A stretch of 64,000 nt of DNA from Acidisarcina polymorpha (GTDB lineage Bacteria; Acidobacteriota; Terriglobia; Terriglobales; Acidobacteriaceae): NCBI RefSeq assembly GCF_003330725.1, contig NZ_CP030840.1, forward strand, positions 6,690,116 to 6,754,115, given 5' to 3'. This document shows positions 27,117 through 36,874 of this stretch, in pieces. The translations under genes and the position numbers were made by a program. Every line of letters begins with the position of its first letter. The first letter of the stretch is position 1. The notes beneath the pieces were generated by a model. It did not search any database. It was not told the origin of the DNA and saw nothing but the letters and a program-made list of their open reading frames with translations.

Positions 27117-28895
27117 ATGTTCCGATGTCAACCAACCAAAACGGTCACGCACCTCGCCGCAACAACTGTCGGGGATTCTCAATGGCTCCTTGGTCGGTTG
27201 CGCCCACACGCTAAGCTAGTGGGTTTTGGGCTAGTCACGGCGATCTTCGCCGGCGCAATTGCAACCCTCGATCCACTCCTGATGAAATATTTGATCGATA
27301 CGACATTGCCACATAGAAGGCTTTCCGATTCGCTCCTGATAGTCATGTCCTTGGCTCTATGCTTTGTCGGACGATCTGCCCTGAATGGAGGAAGCGGACT
27401 CGTCAGCTTCCGGGTCGCGCAGCTGCTCGCGCAGGATCTTCGCGTGGAGATCATCGCACATATGACACGCTTGTCCGCCGAGTGGCATGAAGGGATCATG
27501 GTAGGAGAAAAGCTGAGTCGGATCGATCAGGATGTGCTCCAGATTTCGCAGATCGGAGCTGAGATGGCTAATGCTGTCGTTCGGAGCGTCGTCTTCTTTT
27601 TTGTAAATTTGGCCATCATGTTCGTACTTAACTGGAAAATGACGATCGTGACGCTTCCTCTCCTGCCTCTGTTCATCTGGGTTCGATCACGATTCCGCGG
27701 AGTGATTCAAGAGCGAGCGGACCAGGCCCAGTCCGACATAGGGCTCGCGTCTGGTGCTCTTGTAGAGCACCTCGGGGCCGTGCCGCAGATCCAACTGCTT
27801 GGCGCCGAGGAGGATCGGATTGGACGGACTGTCGACGCGTGGGCTCGCGTGGTGAGGGCGCAATGGGCTCAGCGACGAACGGAGATCCTGTTTAGTATCT
27901 CCGTAACGAGTGTGCTAGCCATCGCCATTCTTCTGGTCCTCGGTTTCGGAATACACGAATACTTTCTTGACCTCCTAACATTAGGCGGCCTCGTGGCGTT
28001 CTACACCTATGTCACCCGCATCTTCGAGCCGGTATCTACAGCTCTGGAACTATACTCGAGGGCGCAGCGCATGCTGGCCAGCGTTCGGCGCGTGCGAACC
28101 ATCCTTTCTACTGAGCCAACAGTGCCTGACTTGGGCAAAATCGCAGAGATCAGGCTGCCACTATCGACAGGCCTGCGTTGCGACTTGGTGTCCTTTGCGT
28201 ATCGATCGAATGAAAATGTGTTGCACCGTGTCTCACTGCAGATCGGAGATCGCGAAAACGTGGCCATTGTCGGCAGGAGCGGGTCCGGAAAATCAACCCT
28301 CTCAAAGCTACTCGCCCGCATCGCGGATCCAACGGCCGGAACGGTTCTGATTGATGGTCGTCCCGCGTTTGAGTATTCGTTGCGCGCTCTCCGTCAGACA
28401 ATCTGCTATGTGCCACAACACCCAGTCCTGTTTTCCGGAACGATAGGAGAGAACTTGCGGATGGCCAATCGAAATGCAACGGACAGCATGCTCCAACAGG
28501 TGATCGACATTGCTCAGTTGAGCTCCGTCATGTTTCGTTTACCGAGGGGTCTGGACACGATCGTTGGCCCTGAAGCCGCCGGGCTTTCCGGAGGAGAACG
28601 TCAAAGGCTTGCGATTGCAAGAGCGCTGTTGCGAAACTCATCGATCCTCATACTGGACGAATCCACATCTGCGCTTGATCTTCCCACGGAACAAGCTCTC
28701 CTACAGGCGGTCGCTGATTATTGCAGAGATACAGCACTGGTATTGATCTCCCATCGCTTGCGTTCCTTGATCTGGGTAGATCGTGTCATCCTTCTCGAAG
28801 GCGGCCATGTAGTGGCCGAAGGGACTCACGGTTTGCTTTACAAGGGCTCTAAGCTCTATCAGGCCCTATACGACAACGAGACTGAAGACGGGTAG
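27117..28895 (+). CDS. ABC exporter (McjD-like, protein D)
   Basis: 592 residues, a half-transporter with permease and ATPase in one chain. Membrane segments are visible around residues 35-55, 75-95, 150-195 and 255-290. The ATPase carries Walker A GRSGSGKST, Q-loop ICYVPQHPVLF, signature LSGGERQR, Walker B SILILDEST, D-loop SALD and H-loop LISHRL. There is no peptidase C39 domain, as expected for a lasso exporter because B2 removes the leader. It faces away from the biosynthetic operon. Export of the lasso peptide is inferred from context. Confidence 0.88.
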   Translation: MFRCQPTKTVTHLAATTVGDSQWLLGRLRPHAKLVGFGLVTAIFAGAIATLDPLLMKYLIDTTLPHRRLSDSLLIVMSLALCFVGRSALNGGSGLVSFRVAQLLAQDLRVEIIAHMTRLSAEWHEGIMVGEKLSRIDQDVLQISQIGAEMANAVVRSVVFFFVNLAIMFVLNWKMTIVTLPLLPLFIWVRSRFRGVIQERADQAQSDIGLASGALVEHLGAVPQIQLLGAEEDRIGRTVDAWARVVRAQWAQRRTEILFSISVTSVLAIAILLVLGFGIHEYFLDLLTLGGLVAFYTYVTRIFEPVSTALELYSRAQRMLASVRRVRTILSTEPTVPDLGKIAEIRLPLSTGLRCDLVSFAYRSNENVLHRVSLQIGDRENVAIVGRSGSGKSTLSKLLARIADPTAGTVLIDGRPAFEYSLRALRQTICYVPQHPVLFSGTIGENLRMANRNATDSMLQQVIDIAQLSSVMFRLPRGLDTIVGPEAAGLSGGERQRLAIARALLRNSSILILDESTSALDLPTEQALLQAVADYCRDTALVLISHRLRSLIWVDRVILLEGGHVVAEGTHGLLYKGSKLYQALYDNETEDG

Positions 28896-28921
28896 GTTCC
28901 TCGCTTGGGACCAAAGAAGCC

Positions 28922-29014
28922 TCATGATCTGAGAGTGGACGACGCTACTGGCCGTTGTGAAACACGTTCCACCATGCTGATACTGTAACTAGGATTACCC
29001 GCACGATCCCGCAT
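28922..29014 (-). pseudogene. 3' scrap of a PAS-sensor gene
   Basis: The reverse strand reads MRDRAGNPSYSISMVERVSQ, almost the same as the end of the intact PAS protein at 31005-32468 (MRDREGKPSYAISMVERV). Only ~30 codons remain. Confidence 0.7.
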
Positions 29015-29061
29015 CCTTCACTTGGTTTACCGCAATAGATGATGCATACTTTACGGTTAGA

Positions 29062-29142
29062 TCATGCGAGTTGCAGTCCCGCCGATAAACCAGCATAGCT
29101 GCCTCCAAGGATGATTGCGTCGTATAGCATATTCGCATCCAC
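29062..29142 (-). pseudogene. N-terminal stub of a FAD/NAD oxidoreductase
   Basis: The reverse strand reads YDAIILGGSYAGLSAGLQLA then a stop: the dinucleotide-binding GxGxxG-like start of a thioredoxin-reductase-type enzyme, cut after 26 codons. Confidence 0.65.
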
Positions 29143-29452
29143 GTTCTAGAAGGCAGCTGAATTGTATTCAGCTTTCCGGATCGGCAGTACGGCGGTGAGT
29201 CCTCTTCTGCCTCGTCTAGAATCAGACGGTTCTCTACGTGGGAACGGTCACAGCATAAACTGCCAAAAATATGTGTTTATCCGCCAACTCCTTCTTTGGT
29301 GATGACGTGTCAGGCCCTCTCTTGATGCGAAGCAAAGTTCCTTTGCACTTTGCAGTGCACGCCAACTACACGCCACCGCCGTGCCTGTAGGTTTGTGGGA
29401 CGCGTGGTAGGCATTCCAAGCAAGATCTCCTCACAGAAGGAAAACTCACAGG
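29143..29452. other. Intergenic, no gene seen
   Basis: 310 bases with no supported coding or structural signal. Confidence 0.35.
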
Positions 29453-29731
29453 ATGCGGTCCTATGATAGCCATATGCGCAAAGTCACAAACAAAGAACTT
29501 CTTTTTCTACTCTTCATTTTTGCTCCGCTCAGCGTGTTCGGGCTCCTGGTCGGTTCGCAACTCCCCAACTATTTTCAAGCCACAGGCTTACTCGGTCATG
29601 ATGTCTTCTTGGAACCACGCTGGTGGACCGTGTCAGCGCTCATGGCTATTTTCGGAATGATCGGGTTTATCGCCGCATTGATTGTGAAGCAATGCATCGA
29701 AACGTTGCTGAAGCGCTACGGAATACAGTAG
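29453..29731 (+). CDS. Small two-helix membrane protein
   Basis: 92 residues, start ATG 29453 or 29474 (MRKVTNKELL). Two hydrophobic segments: LFLLFIFAPLSVFGLLVG and VSALMAIFGMIGFIAALIV, with a basic end (LLKRYGIQ). No family recognised. It stands alone in a region of gene remnants. Confidence 0.5.
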   Translation: MRSYDSHMRKVTNKELLFLLFIFAPLSVFGLLVGSQLPNYFQATGLLGHDVFLEPRWWTVSALMAIFGMIGFIAALIVKQCIETLLKRYGIQ

Positions 29732-29984
29732 ATTGGCAACCCCTGATAACTATTTCTGAGCGCGAAATAATCGAGGTTGGTGTTGCACTTTCTGAGTCGA
29801 CGTAGACCGCAATTCGATCGATGGAATCGAGAATGCAATCCGCTTCCTGAAGCTGGCTCGGACGATGCGAAGAAGCGAGAGCGAGCACCTGGCAACCTGC
29901 CGCTTTGCCAGCTCGAACTCATGCCGGTACATCTCTGAACACGAAACATTCCTGGGCTAGCGAGTGAGATTCCAGCACCTCAAA

Positions 29985-30415
29985 GATAGCCCTCCGGATG
30001 TAGCTTTCCAAGGCTCACGGTGTCGCGGCCAACTGTGTGCGCAGGTGTCGGGATCCCAGCCGCTGCCAGCCGATTACGCATCATCTCACCAGAACCTGAC
30101 GTGACGACAGCCCATCAGTAGGACGGGAGCGACGCCAGCAACTCCACAAAACCGGGATCAGCAATGACACCGGATTGCTTTTCTCCCGCGAAGGAATCGT
30201 GTTGTGCGAAATGGTACCGATCAAGTCGACGGTGAGAATTCGAGATGTGTTCTCGAATGATGTGGACAGCTCCACGGCCGTGCGTTCAACGCAGGGTCAA
30301 AGAAGCCGCTTAGACCATGATGCGCTCACAGTGTCCAGCCAGTCTCCGTGGCTGGACCTTACGAGAACGCCATCCATGTCGAATAGCAGGCCGCCGACTG
30401 TGATCTCAATCGGAA
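29985..30415 (-). pseudogene. Broken HAD-family phosphatase
   Basis: Reading the minus strand, the motif-I start GLLFDMDGVLVRSS lies at the upstream end; then come frameshifts and stops. Later parts are recognisable: FVELLASLPS, VVTSGSGEMMRNRLAAAGIP, TVGRDTVSLGK and HPEGYL. These are HAD motifs I to III of a beta-phosphoglucomutase-like enzyme. Confidence 0.72.
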
Positions 30416-30618
30416 AGCGATCTCGGTCACAATCTCAATGGCGGGCAGAGTACGAGAACAATGACGATCTGCAGTCAGAAGGTGATCCTGCGAACATTGT
30501 CGATGCGGACACTGGAATCATCGCCCAACATCAATCAAAGACCAGACAAAATGCGAGACGTGCGTGTCACAGAACTGATCGACGAGGCGAAGGAACCAAG
30601 CTGGCCTCGCCGCAGTTC

Positions 30619-30924
30619 TTACTTGGCAGTACTTGCTTTCCTTGCAGCCGCTCGTTTTTTTGCCGCATCGGACATCTTCTTGCGGGTAGCCGCGGAAACA
30701 ATCCGCTTCCCGGGCGCACTTTTCACTGAAGCAGCCTTCTTGGCAGTTGTCTTCTTCCTTTTCGCCTTCAGGGGCGCAACAGCAGTGGCATCCGCCTTCC
30801 CACGTATTCCCGCAGGCGATGCATCCTGCAAAAGTGAGTCACGAATCTGTGTGAGGCGCGTGACCCTCTTCGTGAGATCGGCGATCTCCTTGCTCAATTC
30901 CGCTACTGCTCCAGGTACGCTCAT
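30619..30924 (-). CDS. Coiled-coil, Lys/Ala-rich small protein
   Basis: 101 residues: an N-terminal coiled coil (AVAELSKEIADLTKRVTRL), a linker, then a very basic Ala/Lys stretch (AKRKKTTAKKAA) and the motif TRKKMSDAAKKRAAARKAS. Intact relative of the frameshifted gene at 7263-7600. Composition suggests nucleic-acid binding, but no known family or function is assigned. Confidence 0.6.
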   Translation of the reverse strand: MSVPGAVAELSKEIADLTKRVTRLTQIRDSLLQDASPAGIRGKADATAVAPLKAKRKKTTAKKAASVKSAPGKRIVSAATRKKMSDAAKKRAAARKASTAK

Positions 30925-31004
30925 CTATCCTCCGATTGGGCAAGCCTAATGATTCCTGCACCTCGCCAATCCTATCAAGTCCCGAAAGGTTTGTCGGGGA
31001 AGGA

Positions 31005-32468
31005 TCATCGCATAGAGCCTTGTGCAACCCGTTCCACCATGCTGATGGCGTAGCTTGGTTTACCTTCGCGGTCTCGCATCAGGGCGACAGTCATTTTCGT
31101 GAAAAGGACCTCTCCGTTTCGAGAAACAAGTCGCTTGTTCACTTGGTAGCGGCCAATCTTACCTTCCATAAGTGATAAGAACAGCTTCCGGCCTGCAGGA
31201 GAGTCCTCAGGGTGAACCAACTGCCCAAAACGCATCTGCCGCAATTCCTCCACTTCGTAACCAAGCATCTCTTGGAACAGCGCGTTGCTCTCGAAAGGCC
31301 CACCCGCTGTATCCACGAGAACGATCGCTATAGGGGCGTTGTGAAAGAAAGCTCGAAAAACTTCCTCATCGCAACGGTCCTCCTGGCCCCACGCGTCGTC
31401 CGGCCCTGAACTCTTCGCAACACAGGCAAGGGACGAGGGCTCCTGGGTAAGCGGATCGCTGATCACATGAAAACTACAGGACACCGCAATACGGCCTCCC
31501 GTCTGAAACTGTTTCAAATGGATCGTCTGACTGCTCAAGCCAATTCTCTGCAGAGGCAGGAGGCGAAGAATCTCCTTTATGCGATCTTGATCCTCGTAAT
31601 CAAAGAACCGTTCCAGTGGCATGTCATTGATCTCAGCTTCATCGGATAGCCCGATCATGTCTTTGCCGGCATCGTTGAGGAAGAAGGTCCTTCCGTCGAG
31701 TTGAGCGACACACATGAACTCCGAAGAGCTTTGAACCAGAGATTCCAAGTTCTTGAGCTCGAGTAGGTCTGAATGGCGGCCGTCATCGGTCCTTGCAATA
31801 AAACCCACGAGCCCAATCAAGACCGCGGAGTGGCTAAAGATCGGAGACCCTGAGATTCGTGCATAAAACCGCGAACCGTCTTTCCGTGCTCTCAACGTTT
31901 CGATGTTGACGAAGGACTTTCCGGACTGAAGGTGCTCAATCAATCCGGCCCAGCTCTCGCGCTGGCTCTCGGGCAGAGGCGGGGTCCGGCCAACGATGTC
32001 CTCTTCATTCCAGCCGTAGATCTCACGGAAGGTTGGATTGCAGCGCAGAACTCTTCGGTTTTTGTCGAGCAGCGCTATGCCTAATGGAGCGTGATCGACC
32101 ATGATCCTCATTTCGTCTCTTTCGGTCTGCATCTCGTTCCACTGGTGCCGGTACGATGCGAGCACCCAGCTCAAGGCCGCACAGAGAAGCAGGAAGGAGA
32201 GAACCATTGAAATGTTAGCGAGGTCCGAACAGAGAAGGCGGAAAGAAACGGCGGCTAATACTGAAGCGATCAACCCGGTCGTTCTCCCCGTCCGCCAGCT
32301 GATGGCCAGGGCACCACTCAAGAGAACAGCAATCGACCACATGATCCTGCCGCCAAAAACGATTACGAAGCAGAAGGCTACGGCCAACATTGCGGAAGCT
32401 GTCACATCACAATCTCTGACGGCTTCAGAGAGGCGAGTCTTTACTTCTGAACCTGTCCATGATCCCAT
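31005..32468 (-). CDS. Membrane-anchored triple-PAS protein, no output domain
   Basis: 487 residues. About four membrane helices in the first ~105 residues (SAMLAVAFCFVIVFGGRIMW, ISMVLSFLLLCAALSWVLA) are followed by three PAS domains: ~120-230 (PLGIALLDKNRRVLRCNPTF), ~240-350 (FMCVAQLDGRTFFLNDAGKD) and ~370-480 (APIAIVLVDTAGGPFESNAL). It ends right after the third PAS, with no kinase, GGDEF or HTH. It may be a partner-dependent sensor or a truncated histidine kinase. A scrap of a second copy lies at 28922-29014. Confidence 0.85.
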   Translation of the reverse strand: MGSWTGSEVKTRLSEAVRDCDVTASAMLAVAFCFVIVFGGRIMWSIAVLLSGALAISWRTGRTTGLIASVLAAVSFRLLCSDLANISMVLSFLLLCAALSWVLASYRHQWNEMQTERDEMRIMVDHAPLGIALLDKNRRVLRCNPTFREIYGWNEEDIVGRTPPLPESQRESWAGLIEHLQSGKSFVNIETLRARKDGSRFYARISGSPIFSHSAVLIGLVGFIARTDDGRHSDLLELKNLESLVQSSSEFMCVAQLDGRTFFLNDAGKDMIGLSDEAEINDMPLERFFDYEDQDRIKEILRLLPLQRIGLSSQTIHLKQFQTGGRIAVSCSFHVISDPLTQEPSSLACVAKSSGPDDAWGQEDRCDEEVFRAFFHNAPIAIVLVDTAGGPFESNALFQEMLGYEVEELRQMRFGQLVHPEDSPAGRKLFLSLMEGKIGRYQVNKRLVSRNGEVLFTKMTVALMRDREGKPSYAISMVERVAQGSMR

Positions 32469-32979
32469 GCTCGACGTCTCCGGCCTGGTCGCGCTGATTT
32501 CTTCAAGCGCAGCCGAATACCCATTGAAATAGCTCTGATCTGGGAATACGAGGATCGCTGACTTCCACCCTCGCGAAACGTTATGTACAGCGAAGGCTCC
32601 CTTGGAAAGGGAAGTCTTACCAGCTAGCCCGGATTCTGAAGCGCGCGCAAAAGCCAGACATTTGTCCAGAGCTCTGACTGTTCAATGGATGCTTAACTCT
32701 GAAAGTTCGTTCCAGAACGATGACACTTTCTTACTAAACGTCGACAGTTTATAACTTAGCGCGTCCTTGGCAGGCACTCTTCATGCTGCATCGGGTCATA
32801 CCCTACGAGTATCAGGACATCGACTGAGATTTCTGTGAACTCTGCGTCGATATGGGTGAGTGAAACGAGGTACGCTACTAACCGGAGGCAGTGACTAGGT
32901 CTCCGTTAGGCACGAGTGGAGCACTTACAGTGTGTGTCATTGACGAGCATTTACGAGCACGCAAACGAGGTGCTGCAGG
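32469..32979. other. Intergenic, no gene seen
   Basis: About 500 bases between the divergent PAS and CHAT genes; promoters are expected here but not resolved. Confidence 0.4.
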
Positions 32980-35562
32980 ATGCAGATATTCAGCAGAGCG
33001 AAATGGCCGATGGTAGTAACAGTCATCGCTATCGCAGCGATAACGGCCATCCTGACACATCGGTATAGCAAAGACCAGAACACCTCTGACATGATGCTTT
33101 CTCGTGCGGACAAACTTTCATGGGATAACAGCTGGTTAGAGGCAGACCCACTTTATGCGAAGGCCGAGGATGAGTTTTTACACAAAGGCCAACTATCAAA
33201 AGCCCTCTACGCACACGTCAGTCGGTTCGTCGTGCGTGCCGAATCCGATCCGATACCATCGCTCCTGATTGAACTCCAACGAGATCTCAGCTTGCCGCAG
33301 GCGCAGGATCCGGAGACACACCTGCGGATACTGGTCATCCAGGGGATGATTGAAACTAATTACGACGCAGCGATGGCGCGCAACACCTGGCAACAGGTGG
33401 AGGGAATTGCCGAGAGTCGTGGTCACTATCTGCTGATGTCGCGGGCGATGGGCGAGCAAGGAATCGCCGCCTTTCTTCTCGGGGACTTCACCTCGGCAAA
33501 AAAGCTCGTCATGCGCGCGTGGTTTGCCGCGAAGTACCTTCAGGACGATGCTGCGCACGTCCGGTATGCCAGTATGTACGGAGCCGGACTCGTTGAACTA
33601 CAAAGGTATGACGAAGCGATCCACGTACTTGATGAAGCCATCGTCACCGCGGACCAGTCGCAGCACGTCGCGTATCCGAGCATCGCGATCAATTCCAAGA
33701 TCGACGCGCTTCGTGGTCTCGCACGCTACGCCGAGGCTTTGCAGCTGGCCGACCAGGCTATTCGAAGGCTTCCTTCGACACAGCTCGACGCACATCTCTA
33801 TCAGATCATGACATCGAAAGGGGAGGTCTACGGAGATGCAGGCAAATGGAACGAGGCCATTGCTCAATACACGGTGGCACTTGGGTATGCCCGCAGGCTC
33901 GAATATTGGAGGGGGTGCGTTCAAACCGGAGGCCTGCTTGCTCTGGCTTATGAGAAACAGAATCGAATCCAGGATGCTTTGGCGAGCATTGATGAGGCGA
34001 TCCGAGCAAATCAAATGATCCCGGCGGAACTCTACTTCTCGCCTCGCAACCTGGCTATCAAGGCGGAGCTGCTGGATAAGCTTGGAAAACAAAGGGAATC
34101 TTATCTTTTCCATGAGAAGAGCCTAAGATTGTTCGACTCGTTGCTCGCTACAGCGCCGACTCGCAACGTTGAGAGAGAACTTCTCAACCAAATGCGCGAA
34201 GTGTATTCCAGATATTTTGAGTCTCTTAGTCGTGCAGGTGATCTTGACCATGCGTTTACAACAATCGAGCGAGCTCGGGGCAGAATCCAGGCCCAGTCCT
34301 TAACGGAACGCCCCGCTACATTACCTCACGAATCGACCGAAGACGACAACAAGGTCACGCAGATGGACCTCAGCTTGATCGCAAACAACGATCCCGGAGT
34401 GGCTGTGAGATTAGATCGCGCCCTTGTCGCATCGAAACTGATTGCCGCTGACACTGCGTTGTCTGGACGGACCTTCCGGAGACCCTTGCAAATGTCCCAG
34501 GTCCAGAATCATCTAGGCCCGAACGAGTTGCTGCTGGAGTATGTTCTCGACAATCCAGCCTCCAGTGTTCTGGCAATCACTGAAAGCGGAGTAAAGAAGT
34601 ATGATCTACCGCCCGGTGATGAGATTGAACGTCTTGCATCTCGATACCGAAAAGAAATACACGCTCGAAAGACCGATACGGAGCTTGCGCGCAAACTATT
34701 TAACGAACTAATTGCCCCGATCACTGAATACCGTGAAAAACAAGAAATCATTATCGTTCCAGATGGTCAACTCCATCTACTACCCTTCGCATCTCTCATG
34801 GAAAACGATAAGTATACGATTCAGACACACAGCTTCAGTGTCAGCCCCTCGGCATCGGTTCTGGCATTGTTGCGGGATCGAGAGAAGCAGAATCAGGAAG
34901 ACTCCTTGGGCTACCTCGGGGTGGCCGCGTCGACGGAACCTGAAGCGAAAACCGGTTGGATCCCACGCTTGACATCTTTTGGTAGAGCCCGGTCGCTGGA
35001 TCCTTTGCCGCAAAGCAAACAAGAGGTGCAGACAATCGCCGGCTATTTTCCGGGAGCAGCTACTCTGCTACTTGGCCATGCGGCGACAACAGCCAACTTC
35101 ACGGCTCGTCCCCTCGACCAATATCGCGTTATTCATCTCGCCTTGCACGGATACGCGAACGTCGAGCACCCGGAGCGCTCGGCTCTAGCTTTTGCCCCGG
35201 ATGCGTCCACAAGGAACGATGGAGTTATGGACCTTCAGGCGATCCAGAGGCTTAGATTCCGTGCCAGCCTTATCACCTTGTCAGCTTGCGACTCTGGTGT
35301 GGGGCCGATCAGCGAGGCGGACGTCGACAATCTTGCGAATGCGTTTATCGAAGCTGGTGCGGAGAGTGTCGTCGCTGCGCTTTGGGATCTTGAGGACCAG
35401 ACGACTGCACTCTTGATGACGGACTTCTATAAAAATCTCAGTACGCACAAAAGCAAGGGAGACGCTCTCCGCAATGCTCAGCTTGACGTACTTGCCGCAG
35501 GGCTGCCTCCGTACTATTGGGCAAGCGTGGAGGTTTTAGGAGACGCTTCCAGATCAGTCTAA
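32980..35562 (+). CDS. TPR-CHAT caspase-like protease
   Basis: 860 residues. One N-terminal membrane anchor (VVTVIAIAAITAILTHRY), then TPR-like helices (~30-400; YDEAIHVLDEAIVTADQS, WNEAIAQYTVALGYARRL), then the CHAT domain (~560-860): IIVPDGQLHLLPFASLM, His723 in HLALHGY and Cys770 in LSACDSG, the expected caspase-like dyad, then GAESVVAALWDLEDQTTALL. CHAT proteases are usually activated through their repeats and cleave dedicated partners. It is followed 26 bases later by an S41 peptidase, then a kinase, possibly one operon. Confidence 0.88.
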   Translation: MQIFSRAKWPMVVTVIAIAAITAILTHRYSKDQNTSDMMLSRADKLSWDNSWLEADPLYAKAEDEFLHKGQLSKALYAHVSRFVVRAESDPIPSLLIELQRDLSLPQAQDPETHLRILVIQGMIETNYDAAMARNTWQQVEGIAESRGHYLLMSRAMGEQGIAAFLLGDFTSAKKLVMRAWFAAKYLQDDAAHVRYASMYGAGLVELQRYDEAIHVLDEAIVTADQSQHVAYPSIAINSKIDALRGLARYAEALQLADQAIRRLPSTQLDAHLYQIMTSKGEVYGDAGKWNEAIAQYTVALGYARRLEYWRGCVQTGGLLALAYEKQNRIQDALASIDEAIRANQMIPAELYFSPRNLAIKAELLDKLGKQRESYLFHEKSLRLFDSLLATAPTRNVERELLNQMREVYSRYFESLSRAGDLDHAFTTIERARGRIQAQSLTERPATLPHESTEDDNKVTQMDLSLIANNDPGVAVRLDRALVASKLIAADTALSGRTFRRPLQMSQVQNHLGPNELLLEYVLDNPASSVLAITESGVKKYDLPPGDEIERLASRYRKEIHARKTDTELARKLFNELIAPITEYREKQEIIIVPDGQLHLLPFASLMENDKYTIQTHSFSVSPSASVLALLRDREKQNQEDSLGYLGVAASTEPEAKTGWIPRLTSFGRARSLDPLPQSKQEVQTIAGYFPGAATLLLGHAATTANFTARPLDQYRVIHLALHGYANVEHPERSALAFAPDASTRNDGVMDLQAIQRLRFRASLITLSACDSGVGPISEADVDNLANAFIEAGAESVVAALWDLEDQTTALLMTDFYKNLSTHKSKGDALRNAQLDVLAAGLPPYYWASVEVLGDASRSV

Positions 35563-35588
35563 GGAATCGGGCCAAGGAGGATAGAACC

Positions 35589-36866
35589 ATGCAGCAGTCT
35601 TCATTGAATGAGTCACAACGTGGAGAGATATTAAAGGCGATCACAAAGACGGTTGCGAAGAAGTTCTATGACCCTCAGTCGGCACACGAAGATTGGGATG
35701 CAGCTGTGGACAAGCATCGTTCTGAAATTTTATCCGCATCCTCGGACGAGGAATTCGAGGCTACGATTGCTAAGCTCTTGGCTGAACTGAAGAGCTCCCA
35801 CATGGGTTTCTATCACAGTGGGCTCGCCCGCTGTACATGCAAGATGGCGCTTTGCGCTGTGTATGCTGCAGGATCGACGGCGGACGGGCCCCGGTGGATC
35901 TTTCAGGACGTCCACGAAGGGGGACCTGCGGCTGGCGCAGGCATCAGATCAGGCGACGCTTTGATTGCCGTCGAAGGGCGCTCATTTCGGCCACCTGATC
36001 ATCCACTGTTCGCGATGGGCTCTACGGTGACTATTGAGGTTTCGACCCTTGACGGTAGGCGTAGGACCCATCGAGTCTCGATTCCGTTTGTTAAGGTGAA
36101 GCGAAACCAGTTGCCTAAAGTCGAGCCGAATCCACTTGTCTCTGCGCGGCGTGTCGCTGAGAGCACTGGGTATGTCAGGATTGCGAGCTATCCGGGTGCA
36201 ATCGGCATCGACGTCGCAAATCACATCTCTCACGCGCTCCAGAATCTCGGCCCTATCGATCGCCTCATCGTTGACTTGCGCGGAAACAGTGGGGGAGGGA
36301 TTGGAGTGCTGAGAGTGATGAGCTTACTCACTCCCGACAAACTGGTGGTCGGAACCTTCTCGAACGGAGTGTTGAAGAGCACCCAAGAAATTCCGAATGG
36401 AAGCTTCGTCTTCAACGAAATTCCAGTGACGAAGCGAGGTTTAATTCCGTTGGCTTTTCGCTTCTTTACGCGGCTTCTCACCCACAAGCTGATCGGAAAG
36501 AAGATGCCGATCACGGTTGTCACCGAGGGACTGGGCGATCAGCTGTTTCATGAAAAAGTGGTGTTTTTGGTTGATCGTCATACCGCCAGTGCGAACGAAA
36601 TGCTGATCGCCTTCGCCCGCGAGCATAAATTAGCAAAAATAGTTGGTGAGCCAACCCCGGGCCGCGTCCTAGGCGGAAACAAATTCAAGTTACCTTATGG
36701 CTATTGGCTCGCCCTCCCGGTTGGCTCGTACAAAACGAGAGGTGGGGATTTCATTGAGGGGCGGCCAATGCCACCCGATGTCGAGGTCCCGTTCGACGCT
36801 CGAGAGGCACAAAAGGGTCGGGATACTCAATTGGATATGGCGCTTCAAGTGGTACGCCAACTCTGA
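35589..36866 (+). CDS. S41-family peptidase with PDZ
   Basis: 425 residues from the ATG at 35589, chosen for AAGGAGG at 35575. Helical N-terminus (~1-80), PDZ (~95-190; GGPAAGAGIRSGDALIAVEG) and the S41 core: VDLRGNSGGGIG, Ser334 in RHTASANEM, then GEPTPGRVLGGNKF. Counting 25 from the Ser, where C-terminal-processing proteases have Lys, gives Arg359; the nearest Lys is 365. No signal peptide, so cytosolic or anchored through the CHAT neighbour. It probably cleaves a specific partner; substrate unknown. Confidence 0.88.
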   Translation: MQQSSLNESQRGEILKAITKTVAKKFYDPQSAHEDWDAAVDKHRSEILSASSDEEFEATIAKLLAELKSSHMGFYHSGLARCTCKMALCAVYAAGSTADGPRWIFQDVHEGGPAAGAGIRSGDALIAVEGRSFRPPDHPLFAMGSTVTIEVSTLDGRRRTHRVSIPFVKVKRNQLPKVEPNPLVSARRVAESTGYVRIASYPGAIGIDVANHISHALQNLGPIDRLIVDLRGNSGGGIGVLRVMSLLTPDKLVVGTFSNGVLKSTQEIPNGSFVFNEIPVTKRGLIPLAFRFFTRLLTHKLIGKKMPITVVTEGLGDQLFHEKVVFLVDRHTASANEMLIAFAREHKLAKIVGEPTPGRVLGGNKFKLPYGYWLALPVGSYKTRGGDFIEGRPMPPDVEVPFDAREAQKGRDTQLDMALQVVRQL

Positions 36867-36874
36867 GCCTGCAT

